From positions 167,443-231,442 of the forward strand of contig CAKRCS010000003.1 of NCBI GenBank assembly GCA_934307695.1: a stretch of DNA of 64,000 bases. The letters run 5' to 3'. The DNA is from an uncultured Agathobacter sp. (lineage in GTDB: Bacteria > Bacillota > Clostridia > Lachnospirales > Lachnospiraceae). Positions within the stretch are counted from its first letter, which is position 1; each line of letters opens with the position of its first letter. The notes under the pieces are model-generated. The model worked only from the letters and a program-made list of their open reading frames with translations, was not told the origin of the DNA and did no database searches. Positions 52,409 through 61,166 of this stretch are shown one piece after another. Made by a program: the position numbers and the translations under genes.

Positions 52409-54094
52409 CTATTTTAAAATACAGATGGAACCGGCCGGCATCTCCAATGTATCGCCGTCCAATATCACCTCAGCTCCGGTTACCGACATATACCCCCTAA
52501 TACTCATTCCTGCAAGATCCGTTCCAGTCAGATCAATCGTTGCAGCATCCTCCAGGGATGTATTATACACGATTCCGATGGTGCTTCCATCATAGGTTTT
52601 GGTAATAGCAGCCTGACTGCTATTGCATAATGAACTGACTTTCTCGACTGTGCCCCTTGCGATCTCCGGGTTCTCATTGCGGATGCGCAGTCCTCTCTTG
52701 TAGAAGTTCAAAAGGGAGGTTACATCCTGCTCCTGCTCATCCACGCCCGCGCTCACGGACTGGAAGCTCTTATCAGATCCCTGCGGTCCCGTCGTCATTC
52801 CGGTGTCATCGGTCAGTGACCATACCATCGGAAGACGTTTATTCTCGTCCTTCTGCCCGGTACTCTGCATCCCGATCTCCTCACCGTAATATACGAATGG
52901 ATTGCCGCTCATCGTAAGCAGCATACCTGCTGCCAGCTTAAGTTTACTGTTGTCACCCGGCAGACTGTTTGCCACACGTATCTGATCATGATTGCTTAAA
53001 AATGGTGCGTCAATATAATCCGGGTTCTTCTGTGAATATGTATTTTGATAACTAATCATCGCATCCACGAACTTGGATGCGCTCTTTCCGCTTCTTGCCG
53101 CTTTAATGATCGGTCCTTCTGCTCCGGATACCGCAAAATTGAACATACTAGGTGTCAGACTGCCATAGTAATCTGCGATCGTTGTCTGCGCTGCCCATAC
53201 CTCGGAAACCATATAAAAGTCCGGGTTCTTCGACTTGCAGTAATTAAAGAACCAATTTAAAACTTCATTATTGAAATCCGTATCATTCTCCTCATAGTGG
53301 AGAGCTGCATCCATACGGAACCCATCAACGCCAAGATCAATCCAGAAATCAGCGATCTTCTCAAACTCAGCACGAAGCGCCTCATTCTCCAGATTCAGAT
53401 CCGGCATTGCATAATCAAACTGTCCTTCATAGTACCAGTCCGTGCCGGATACCTGCCGGTAGCCATCCATTCCCACTTTTGAGAAATGATAATAATCCAC
53501 ATACGGACATACGGATGCGTCCGGTTCCTCATCCTCACCCAGTGTCTTTAAATAGGAGCATGCCTCCAGAAACCATGGGTTCTGTGAGGATGAATGGTTC
53601 ATTACAAAGTCTATTATAACACGAATTCCTCTGTTGTGGGCTTCATTTATCAAATTTTTAAAATCGTCGATCGTCCCATATTTCGGGTCGGTATCGCAGT
53701 AGTCCACAACATCATATTTATGATAGCTGGGAGACGGCATAATCGGCATAAGCCATATACCATTAAACCCCATATCCTGAATATAGTCAAGCTTTTCCGT
53801 CACTCCGTTAAAATCACCGATTCCATCCCCATCGCTGTCATAGAAGGAATATACAAAAATCTCATAGTAGTTGCGGTAGTTGTCATCGATGATATTTAAT
53901 TCCTGTTCATACCGGTAGCCGTCCGTTTCCGCCGTCTGCTCTGTGTTCTCTGCCACCTGCGAGCTTTCGGTTGTCTGTTCGCTTTCCGGCTGCTGTGTGC
54001 CATTTTCCGGCACATTCTGCGCATTGCCACATCCGACCAGCAAGGATGCGACAAGTCCTGCGATTATAATACTGTTTAAAATTTTCTTCTTCAT
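52409..54094 (-). CDS. Lipoprotein alpha-amylase, glycoside hydrolase family 13
   Basis: 561 residues. Lipoprotein signal with lipobox LLVGC (Cys about residue 22) and a Gln/Thr/Glu-rich linker, then a GH13 (beta/alpha)8 barrel: VIIDFVMNHSS (region I), DGFRMDAALHYE (nucleophile Asp), MVSEVWAAQ (acid Glu), FLSNHDQIR (third acid). C-terminal beta domain follows. It breaks maltodextrins or starch at the cell surface for the MalEFG importer. Starts with AGAGAACA before ATG; a hairpin separates it from malG. Confidence 0.93.
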   Translation of the reverse strand: MKKKILNSIIIAGLVASLLVGCGNAQNVPENGTQQPESEQTTESSQVAENTEQTAETDGYRYEQELNIIDDNYRNYYEIFVYSFYDSDGDGIGDFNGVTEKLDYIQDMGFNGIWLMPIMPSPSYHKYDVVDYCDTDPKYGTIDDFKNLINEAHNRGIRVIIDFVMNHSSSQNPWFLEACSYLKTLGEDEEPDASVCPYVDYYHFSKVGMDGYRQVSGTDWYYEGQFDYAMPDLNLENEALRAEFEKIADFWIDLGVDGFRMDAALHYEENDTDFNNEVLNWFFNYCKSKNPDFYMVSEVWAAQTTIADYYGSLTPSMFNFAVSGAEGPIIKAARSGKSASKFVDAMISYQNTYSQKNPDYIDAPFLSNHDQIRVANSLPGDNSKLKLAAGMLLTMSGNPFVYYGEEIGMQSTGQKDENKRLPMVWSLTDDTGMTTGPQGSDKSFQSVSAGVDEQEQDVTSLLNFYKRGLRIRNENPEIARGTVEKVSSLCNSSQAAITKTYDGSTIGIVYNTSLEDAATIDLTGTDLAGMSIRGYMSVTGAEVILDGDTLEMPAGSICILK

Positions 54095-54114
54095 ATTGTT
54101 CTCTCCATAAAAGT

Positions 54115-54145
54115 CAAAAATCGGCAGCCAATTCTGACTGCCGAT
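54115..54145 (-). terminator. Attenuator-type hairpin between malG and the amylase
   Basis: Perfect 8-base arms ATCGGCAG / CTGCCGAT, 10-base loop, then TTTTTGACTTTT on the minus strand. No separate promoter is evident for the amylase, so the hairpin may only lower read-through. Confidence 0.6.
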
Positions 54146-54158
54146 CCATGTTCTGTGA

Positions 54159-55043
54159 TTAGCCTTTTACAGCGCCTCCGGTTACACCTTCTACATAGTA
54201 CTTCTGCAAGCACATGAAAAGAATGGTTACAGGGATTGCAACAAGCACACCGCCTGCACAGAAATGTGTGTAGTTTGCGGCAAGACTGGAATCTGTTCCA
54301 ATCATGTTCTGTAAACCGACGGCAACGTTCATTCCGGATCCGGTGTTATGTGCAATGTAGTTTGCAAACATGAAGTCTCCCCATGGTGCCATGAAAGCGG
54401 TAAGCACGGTATAAATGATGATCGGCTTCGCCATTGGAAGTGTGATCTTAAAGAGAACCTGTGCTCTCGTAGCTCCATCAACGCGGGCTGCCTCGTCCAA
54501 GGACTTCGGAATCGTATCAAAGAATCCCTTGGATACATAATAGCCCATTGCCGAGCTTGCTGTATATACGAGGATCAAGCCCGGTACAGATCCTGCTCCT
54601 GTAAGCCCGAATCCGCTCAATACCTTATACATGATGATCATTCCAAGGAAACCAGGGAACATTCCGAGTACAAGCATGAAGTTCATCAGGAACTTACGTC
54701 CTGCAAATCTCATTCTGGAAAGCGTATAACTCATGAAAAGAACCATGATGGTCTGGATCACTGCGGTAAATACTGCAATGACAAAGGTATTTAAATACCA
54801 TCTCTTGAAGTCATACTGCGTATTGTTAAACAACCACTTATAGTTATCAAATCCGATTTTTTTCGGGATAACGTAGCCTACCTGCATCGTAGTCTCGCAT
54901 CGTAAGGACTCCATAACGATAAGTACAAACGGGGTAAGCCATATAATAGCCATAACGATCAGAATGATATATACGATAATGTTGCTGGTCGTCTGTTTTG
55001 CTTTTAAGCTCTTGTATTTTTTTTCGGAAGTTTTCTGACTCAT
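54159..55043 (-). CDS. malG: Maltodextrin ABC transporter permease MalG
   Basis: 294 residues with six membrane helices. The permease EAA motif is DEAARVDGATRAQVLFKITLP (about 195-215). It pairs with MalF to form the channel. Its ATG shares one base with the malF stop (TAATG). No ATPase gene is in the locus; a shared MsmK-type ATPase elsewhere is the usual solution in Firmicutes. Confidence 0.93.
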   Translation of the reverse strand: MSQKTSEKKYKSLKAKQTTSNIIVYIILIVMAIIWLTPFVLIVMESLRCETTMQVGYVIPKKIGFDNYKWLFNNTQYDFKRWYLNTFVIAVFTAVIQTIMVLFMSYTLSRMRFAGRKFLMNFMLVLGMFPGFLGMIIMYKVLSGFGLTGAGSVPGLILVYTASSAMGYYVSKGFFDTIPKSLDEAARVDGATRAQVLFKITLPMAKPIIIYTVLTAFMAPWGDFMFANYIAHNTGSGMNVAVGLQNMIGTDSSLAANYTHFCAGGVLVAIPVTILFMCLQKYYVEGVTGGAVKG

Positions 55044-56563
55044 TACTGGAAATCCTCCTCATTCTTATTTGATGGCAATATATTGTAAACAATTACGGAC
55101 AATGTAGCTACTACCACAAAGATCATGATACCAACAACAGATGCAACCTTGTAATCGCTATCCGTTCCTGTTGTGATCTTGAACAGCCAGGTGATAAGCA
55201 GATCGACATTTGTTGCCGAACCACCGGAGGTTGCAAGTGCCGGATTTGCCTTCGCTCCACCAGCAAGAAGGTAGATAACATTGAAGTTGTTGATATTGCC
55301 GATAAAGCTTGTCAGCAGGTACGGTCCTGTTACAAATAACATATATGGAAGCGTGATCTTAAAGAACTGCTGTAGTGCGTTTGCGCCATCAATTCTTGCT
55401 GACTCGTACAGATCATCCGGAATATTCATAAGAATACCGGTACACATCAGCATCAGGTATGGAATACCGATCCAGACGTTAATCAAAATAACAAGGATCC
55501 GCGCTGACATCGCATTGCCCCAGAAATCATACGGGGCAGCCAAAAGTCCCACTTTCAACAGGAACGCATTGATAAGTCCGCTCTTTGCAAAAAGCTTTGA
55601 CATATAAAGCAAGGAAATAAACTGTGGAACAGCAATTGTAAGTACGAAGATTCCACGCCATAGCTTCTTGAAACGGATGCCCTTCTTATTGATAAGAAGT
55701 GCAACAATGATTCCAAGGAAGTAGTTGGAGAAGGTTGCAAAGAATGCCCACACGAGTGTCCATCCGAGGATGTGCTTGAATGCATATCCAAGGTTACCTG
55801 CACTCGTATTGAACAATTCTGCGAAGTTCTGCCAGCCTACCCAGGTAAACAGATTGCTGTAACCATCATGTGCTCCGTCATAGCTTGTGAAAGCTACCGC
55901 GATCATGAATACGATCGGCAGAATGGTAAAGCACGTAATACCCACGATTGGAAGTGCAAGAAGCGTCTTGTAGAATTTGCCATCTACCAGCTCATGCATA
56001 TCATCCTTAAACTTTGGGAGCTTCTTGCCTTCAGCCTTTAATATGTCGTTCTCCCTGCTGCCCTTAATGTTCTTTCTCCAGATAAACAGGAACAGGAAGA
56101 TAAACAGCAGTGACAATCCACCGTACAACAAAATCTGAAATGAATCATCATAGTGAACGGTTGTATATGCATCTAAAATAGGGTCGTACACTTCAACAGC
56201 AGCAGCGTCGCCTAAATTATCCAATTTCGATAACCACTTTACACCTGTGGTAGCGGTATATCCAACAAATACCACCTCAAATGCCAGATAGCAAAGTCCA
56301 CGCACAATCTGACCACAGGTCAGGTTTCCAAAGCCCATAATGATATAAGAGAGCTTTGTTCTCCAGGAGCCCTTCACAAAATCCAGAACAAGGTTCTTGG
56401 CTCCGTTTCCAATTCCAAAAATAATTGATTTTACAATCGAAACGATTGCTTTTCCAATCCGGGCAAAAAATTTCCCGAATGCACAAAAGAATTTTTTAAT
56501 ATTGTATACAATTCTCTGGCCTGTGCTCAGGCCCTGATAATCAAGATAAGAGAGTTCTTTCAT
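55043..56563 (-). CDS. malF: Maltodextrin ABC transporter permease MalF
   Basis: 506 residues. The C-terminal 300 residues form the permease with the EAA motif ESARIDGANALQQFFKITL. The N-terminal part has two extra membrane helices (about 80-110 and 150-170) and a cytoplasmic amphipathic start; this length is like the long MalF of enterobacteria, not the short clostridial sugar permeases. Starts 100 bases after malE with a hairpin between them. Confidence 0.92.
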   Translation of the reverse strand: MKELSYLDYQGLSTGQRIVYNIKKFFCAFGKFFARIGKAIVSIVKSIIFGIGNGAKNLVLDFVKGSWRTKLSYIIMGFGNLTCGQIVRGLCYLAFEVVFVGYTATTGVKWLSKLDNLGDAAAVEVYDPILDAYTTVHYDDSFQILLYGGLSLLFIFLFLFIWRKNIKGSRENDILKAEGKKLPKFKDDMHELVDGKFYKTLLALPIVGITCFTILPIVFMIAVAFTSYDGAHDGYSNLFTWVGWQNFAELFNTSAGNLGYAFKHILGWTLVWAFFATFSNYFLGIIVALLINKKGIRFKKLWRGIFVLTIAVPQFISLLYMSKLFAKSGLINAFLLKVGLLAAPYDFWGNAMSARILVILINVWIGIPYLMLMCTGILMNIPDDLYESARIDGANALQQFFKITLPYMLFVTGPYLLTSFIGNINNFNVIYLLAGGAKANPALATSGGSATNVDLLITWLFKITTGTDSDYKVASVVGIMIFVVVATLSVIVYNILPSNKNEEDFQ

Positions 56564-56591
56564 AGTATTACCCTTTTTTAATTCTCAATAG

Positions 56592-56626
56592 GAGCTATCC
56601 CGGGATAATAATTCCCGGAATAGCTC
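56592..56626 (-). terminator. Intercistronic hairpin between malE and malF
   Basis: 14-base arms GAGCTATTCCGGGA / TCCCGGGATAGCTC with a 7-base loop (one mismatch). No T run follows, so it is probably a message-stabilising or partial attenuating hairpin that keeps malE more abundant than malFG, as known for binding-protein operons. Confidence 0.6.
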
Positions 56627-56663
56627 TGATATTGATGATCTTTGTTTTCAGTTTCGAGCCTGA

Positions 56664-58280
56664 CTACTGTGCCTCACAGGTAAGAGTAGCGTTTGTTCCG
56701 TCGTATACTAAGGTTACAAGATATGTTCCGTCAGCATCGATTACGATGTTGTCTCCACCGAGAACGCCATCAACACCGAAGTTAACATCCCAGCCAAGTC
56801 CCTGACGAACCTTGAACTCATCTCCAGCCTTGAAATCAACTGTTGCGGTCCATGTTCCAGCCGGATCCTCAGTCATAGCTACATCTGTATCCCAGTTGTA
56901 TCCACCGAAGGAACCGATCAGAGTAAATGCGTTTGCAGTAGCCTCATCAATTGTGAACAGCTCGTCGATAGATGCCTTGTAAGAATCAAGACCAGCCTGA
57001 AGCTCTTCATCTGTTGTAGAATCCTCTGCTACGTTGCCAAGAAGCTTAGCGATATCCCACCAAGAGCCATGGATCTGTCCCTGTGGAGTAGCGAACTCGT
57101 TCTGTGCTGCAAGTGCTGCAAGTGCCGGGTCTGCCTGTACTTCGTCAGACTGCTGAGCCTCAAGGTTAGATGGTCCCCATCCAACAAGCTCATATCTCTG
57201 AAGCTGGCACTCTGCGCTTGTAAGGTACTGAGCTAACTTATGAAGAACTGCTGTCTTAACAGCATCGTCCTGTGGCTTAACACCCATAAGCTTGCATCCT
57301 GAATAAGAACCCATATGATAGGTTGTTCCATCAACTGTGAAAGAAGGAAGATCAGCTACTGCGTAGTTGTCGCCAAGTGCTTCCTTAGCAGCGCTAGCTC
57401 CCCATGTACCAGTTACAACTACACCTGCCGGAACTGCTGCTGCGAACTGAGCTCCGTCTGAAGAAGATACATACATGCTAGACTTAACCATCTGCTGCAT
57501 TCCCTTTAATGCGATAAGACCGTTTGGTGAATCCCAGTCATCATCAACTGCTGCAAAGGTTCCATCCTCGTTCATTGTCCAGTCAGAGTGGCATCCGGTT
57601 GCGAAGAAGAAAGAAGCAATATACCAAGCAGAGGTATCTGTTTCCATACAAATTGTTCTTCCAGCTGCTTCACAATCTGCAACGATTGCTGCAAGATCAT
57701 CAATGCTGCTCTCCTGAACTACGCTCTTATCGTAGTACATGAAGTAACCATTGTCAGAAGTAAGCGGGTAGCAGTAAATGTCAGAACCAACAGTTGCTGC
57801 CTTCAAAGAAGTTGCATCATTTGCGTTCGTTACGATATCGGATGCTGCAGCGCCAAGCTTTGTAAGTGCTCCAGCCTCAACAAGTCTGATCAGCTGATCC
57901 TGTGCAAAGCAGAAAAGATCTGCACCACTTGCAACGTCTGTGATCATGTTAGTTGCTGAGTTAGACTCGGTAACACCTTCAACAGTTGCGTTGATAACGA
58001 TTCCAGGATTAGCCTCCTCGAATGCATCAATCTGCTGCTCTGTTAACTGTGCTACACCTTCGGACTCAGATACCCATACGGTAATATCATATGTTCCGGA
58101 AAGATCTGCCTCAGCAGCTGCAGGAGCATCTGCCTCTGTGTTATTGTCTGCAGGAGCATCGGCGCTAGCATCGCTGCCTGCTGCAGGAGTGTCATTTGTT
58201 GTGCCGTTGTCAGAACCGCAAGCTGCCATAGAAACAGTCATGGTTGCAACGAGCAAAGCTGATAATACTTTCTTTTTCAT
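56664..58280 (-). CDS. malE: Maltodextrin-binding lipoprotein MalE with added C-terminal domain
   Basis: 538 residues, about 120 more than usual. Lipoprotein signal with lipobox SMAAC (Cys21) and an Asp/Ala-rich linker, then a group 1 solute-binding domain (about 60-440: YDITVWVSESEGVAQL, SDGAQFAAAVPAGVVVTGTWG). The last 87 residues (452-538: FTLIGSFGGYNWDTDVAM, then GTWTATVDFKAGDEFKVRQ) form a separate beta-sandwich like the starch-binding modules of SusE/F and CBM26-type proteins. It captures maltodextrins for MalFG, perhaps with a second binding site. ATG has GGAGAGG upstream. Confidence 0.9.
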   Translation of the reverse strand: MKKKVLSALLVATMTVSMAACGSDNGTTNDTPAAGSDASADAPADNNTEADAPAAAEADLSGTYDITVWVSESEGVAQLTEQQIDAFEEANPGIVINATVEGVTESNSATNMITDVASGADLFCFAQDQLIRLVEAGALTKLGAAASDIVTNANDATSLKAATVGSDIYCYPLTSDNGYFMYYDKSVVQESSIDDLAAIVADCEAAGRTICMETDTSAWYIASFFFATGCHSDWTMNEDGTFAAVDDDWDSPNGLIALKGMQQMVKSSMYVSSSDGAQFAAAVPAGVVVTGTWGASAAKEALGDNYAVADLPSFTVDGTTYHMGSYSGCKLMGVKPQDDAVKTAVLHKLAQYLTSAECQLQRYELVGWGPSNLEAQQSDEVQADPALAALAAQNEFATPQGQIHGSWWDIAKLLGNVAEDSTTDEELQAGLDSYKASIDELFTIDEATANAFTLIGSFGGYNWDTDVAMTEDPAGTWTATVDFKAGDEFKVRQGLGWDVNFGVDGVLGGDNIVIDADGTYLVTLVYDGTNATLTCEAQ

Positions 58281-58320
58281 CGTTTTCCTCTCCTTTTGAT
58301 AATAAAAAGTATTTTATATA

Positions 58321-58336
58321 AAATGCACTATGCATT
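58321..58336 (-). promoter_or_regulatory. Inverted repeat in the malE leader
   Basis: ATGCA-3-TGCAT lies about 45 bases before the malE ATG in an AT-rich leader (TTTTATATAAAA nearby could hold a -10). It is a candidate operator only; 58281-58353 shows no clear -35. Confidence 0.25.
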
Positions 58337-58353
58337 CTATACCATAATGTAGG

Positions 58354-59850
58354 TTACCGGCGGTAAACCGCGGCGAGATTTCTCAGCCAGGTCCGTCTCG
58401 CTTCATCAAGCTGTTCTTCATGAAGCCTCCAGCGCCAGTTCGCCCCGACCGTTCCCGGCTCATTCATCCGTGCTTCGTTTCCCAATTTGAGAACGTCCTG
58501 CATCTGTATGATCGCCAGATCCGCCGTGCTCTGGTATGCAGCCCGGATAAGTGCATCCGGTATATCTGCAATCGTATGTATGTTCAGATACTCATATAAA
58601 TATGCAAGTTCGTATTCCGTCTTGTTGCGGAAGTATCCTGCTATCGTCTCATTGTCGTGCGTTCCCGCATATACGACAATCTGGTGTTCGGTATAATTAT
58701 GCGGAAGATGTTCATTCAACGGATCTCCGTCAAATGCAAACATCAAGACCTTGGTTCCAAGCCAGCCGCTTTTCTTTAAGAGCTTCTTCGCTCCCGGCAT
58801 AAGCACCTTGCCGCCGTAGTCATCTGCGATGGCCACCGCATTGGAGAGTACATCGTTCAGGCAATCCGTAAACTTGCGTCCCGGTCCCTTGAACCACCTG
58901 CCTCCTGTCGTCTCCTCTGCCTGATAAGGCACAGAATAACTCTTTACGATTCCAAGGAAATGGTCAATCCGGATAATATCAAACATCCATTCTGCCATCT
59001 GTATCCTTTTCTTCCACCAGGAAAAGCCGTCCTCTTCCATGTTGTTCCAATTATACAGCGGGCTGCCCCATATCTGTCCCGTTTCTGAAAACTTATCCGG
59101 AATTGCTGCTGCCACATATTCCGGCAGTCCGTTACCCTTTAAAAGGAAGTATTCCGGATGTATCCAGGTGTCTGCGCTATCCAATCCTGCGAAGAATGCT
59201 ACATCTCCAATAATCTTCACGCCCTTGGAATTGGCGTATTTCCTAAGTTCGTCCCACTGTTTAAAGAATTCGTATTGGCAAAATCCCCAAAACCTGATGT
59301 TATTATACAACTCTTTTCGGCATTTTGCAAGCGCAACCGGTTGCTTTTTTTTAATTTCCTCGTCCCATTCCTGCCATGGCCGATTCTCATTTGCATCCTT
59401 GATTGCCATATACAGCGTATATCCGTCCAGCCAGTCCCGATTTGCTTTGCAAAACCGCTCATAGCCGGTGTTTTGTCCGTCAAATCGCTCAAATGCCTTC
59501 CAGAGGATTGACATCCGGTTCTCAAAAAGTGCTGCATAATCAACCGTCCCGTCATCCGCACCCCAGTTGTAACAGCGGATCTCTTCCTGCTTCAGCAAGC
59601 CATCTCTTACAAGGAAATCCAGATCTATCAGATACGGATTCCCGGCAAATGCGGAAAGTGACTGATATGGGCTGTCGCCAAAGCTCGTAGGGCCGAGCGG
59701 AAGCACCTGCCAATACCGCTGCTTTAAATCCACCAGCAAATCGACGAACCGATATGCTGCATCTCCCAGTGTACCGATTCCATACGGAGATGGCAGACTT
59801 GAAATTGCAAGAAGTATTCCGGCTCCTCTTGTCAGCTCATTCGTTTCCAA
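58354..59850 (-). CDS. malQ: 4-alpha-glucanotransferase (amylomaltase)
   Basis: 498 residues from a TTG at 59850; no ATG lies before the conserved RGAGILLAISSLPSPYGIG. GH77 motifs: WQVLPLGPTSFGDSPYQSLSA, IIRIDHFLGI (nucleophile Asp region) and VYAGTHDNETIAGYF. It transfers maltosyl chains among imported maltodextrins in the cytoplasm and releases glucose. A GGGGG stretch 4 bases before the TTG serves as ribosome site. First gene of the mal operon. Confidence 0.95.
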   Translation of the reverse strand: METNELTRGAGILLAISSLPSPYGIGTLGDAAYRFVDLLVDLKQRYWQVLPLGPTSFGDSPYQSLSAFAGNPYLIDLDFLVRDGLLKQEEIRCYNWGADDGTVDYAALFENRMSILWKAFERFDGQNTGYERFCKANRDWLDGYTLYMAIKDANENRPWQEWDEEIKKKQPVALAKCRKELYNNIRFWGFCQYEFFKQWDELRKYANSKGVKIIGDVAFFAGLDSADTWIHPEYFLLKGNGLPEYVAAAIPDKFSETGQIWGSPLYNWNNMEEDGFSWWKKRIQMAEWMFDIIRIDHFLGIVKSYSVPYQAEETTGGRWFKGPGRKFTDCLNDVLSNAVAIADDYGGKVLMPGAKKLLKKSGWLGTKVLMFAFDGDPLNEHLPHNYTEHQIVVYAGTHDNETIAGYFRNKTEYELAYLYEYLNIHTIADIPDALIRAAYQSTADLAIIQMQDVLKLGNEARMNEPGTVGANWRWRLHEEQLDEARRTWLRNLAAVYRR

Positions 59851-59867
59851 TATTCCCCCGCCTTACC

Positions 59868-59879
59868 CGAAAATTTTCG
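59868..59879. promoter_or_regulatory. 12-base palindrome in the malQ leader
   Basis: CGAAAATTTTCG, a perfect palindrome between the malQ -10 and start codon, a reasonable position for a repressor site of the adjacent LacI-type protein. A similar element AAGTTTCGAAATTT is at 60018-60031 just upstream of the lacI promoter. Both are candidates only. Confidence 0.4.
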
Positions 59880-59901
59880 TGTTTTTTCGTATCTGAGTAT
59901 A

Positions 59902-59930
59902 ATTTTAGTTTGTGGGGGCTGCTTTGTCAA
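59902..59930 (-). promoter_or_regulatory. Promoter of the mal operon
   Basis: Minus strand TTGACA (59930-59925), 17 bases, TAAAAT (59907-59902), 52 bases before the malQ start. Confidence 0.8.
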
Positions 59931-60045
59931 CGATTTTCACATACTCAATCCCATTTTTGCCACTTTGTACGTTTTTTTGACTATGAATTTGTGTATAATC
60001 ACAATAAGTAATCGTATAAGTTTCGAAATTTTTTTTGCTGGTGTA

Positions 60046-60074
60046 TTGATTCCCATTTTGTACTTTCGTATAAT
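60046..60074 (+). promoter_or_regulatory. Promoter of the LacI-type regulator
   Basis: TTGATT (60046-60051), 17 bases, TATAAT (60069-60074), 66 bases before the ATG at 60141. Divergent from the mal operon promoter. Confidence 0.75.
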
Positions 60075-60140
60075 AGCTAAGAATAGATACCAATGAAAAT
60101 GACATTGTGCAGATGCACATATAATAGAAAGGATTTTTTC

Positions 60141-61166
60141 ATGCCTACGATCAAAGATATTGCCAACCGGCTTGGTGTTTCCGTCAGTACTGTATCAAAA
60201 GGGCTTAATGGCGCAAGCGACATTAGCGACGAGCTTCGCCAGATGGTTTTAGACACAGCCGTAGAGATGGGTTACAGCACAAAGCGTTCCCGCAAAGAAG
60301 AGAACCGGAAGCTCTGTCTCATGGTTGAAAATATGGACTATGAGCATCTGGGCGAGTTCGGATATGAGCTGGTGCTGGGGTTTAAGCAAAATGCTTACCG
60401 CGCCAACTGGGATGTCACAGTCGTTCCTATGACTCCCAGCTTCCAGATGGAGGAAAAATACGATACTTATCTGTTAAAAAACGGATACTGCGGTGCATTT
60501 CTTGCCGGTTTTGCGCTTCACGATGAATGGATGAAGCAGCTTGAGAATACAACGATGCCAACCGTTCTTCTGGACAACTTTATCCCGGAGAATCCAAACG
60601 TCTGCTATGTCGGAACAGACAGCTATGAGGGGATCGAGCTTGCTGTCCGCCACCTATATACACTCGGTCACAAAAAAATTGCTTTTTTAAACGGCTCTCT
60701 CTACTCTCTGGTATCTGACCAGCGGCAGGAGGCATTTGAAAATGCCATGGAGAAGTTCGGTCTTACGGTCAGCCGCGAGCTGATGGCGCGTGGCTACTAT
60801 GTTTCCGATAGTGCAAAGTATCATGTGCCGGGTTTTCTGTCTGCAGGCGCAACCGCAATTCTCTGCGGTAACGACCTGATCGCAAAGGGTGTTATTGAAG
60901 AATGCCAGGAGCGCGGATTCCGCGTACCGGATGACATCAGTGTGATTGGTTTTGATGACATTCCGCTTGCCGCATCCCTTAATCCGCCGCTTACAACCAT
61001 CCATCAGGAATTGAATGAGCTTGGACGCTGCGCATATGTCATGCTCGACTCCCTGATCCGGCATATTCCGATCAGTAAGACTCTGATGCGCCCGCAGCTC
61101 ATTGAGCGTGATTCCACGACGCGCGTTCCGGTTTCCACAACAGTCAGGCATGGAGATTCTATATGA
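60141..61166 (+). CDS. LacI-family transcriptional regulator (probable mal regulator)
   Basis: 341 residues from ATG 60141 (AAAGGA upstream); the frame is open from 60093 but the HTH starts here (MPTIKDIANRLGVSVSTVSKG). The sugar-binding domain (about 60-335) has TVLLDNFIPEN, HKKIAFLNGS and ISVIGFDDIPLA. The position, divergent from malQ, points to control of the mal genes by a maltodextrin-type ligand. Its last four bases are shared with the next ORF (ATGA). Confidence 0.92.
   Translation: MPTIKDIANRLGVSVSTVSKGLNGASDISDELRQMVLDTAVEMGYSTKRSRKEENRKLCLMVENMDYEHLGEFGYELVLGFKQNAYRANWDVTVVPMTPSFQMEEKYDTYLLKNGYCGAFLAGFALHDEWMKQLENTTMPTVLLDNFIPENPNVCYVGTDSYEGIELAVRHLYTLGHKKIAFLNGSLYSLVSDQRQEAFENAMEKFGLTVSRELMARGYYVSDSAKYHVPGFLSAGATAILCGNDLIAKGVIEECQERGFRVPDDISVIGFDDIPLAASLNPPLTTIHQELNELGRCAYVMLDSLIRHIPISKTLMRPQLIERDSTTRVPVSTTVRHGDSI

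Noticed and set aside
59941..60010. TTGACT/TATAAT at 59979-60000 as the lacI promoter
   Set aside because: The spacing between these elements is only 11 bases; the pair at 60046-60074 has the proper 17.
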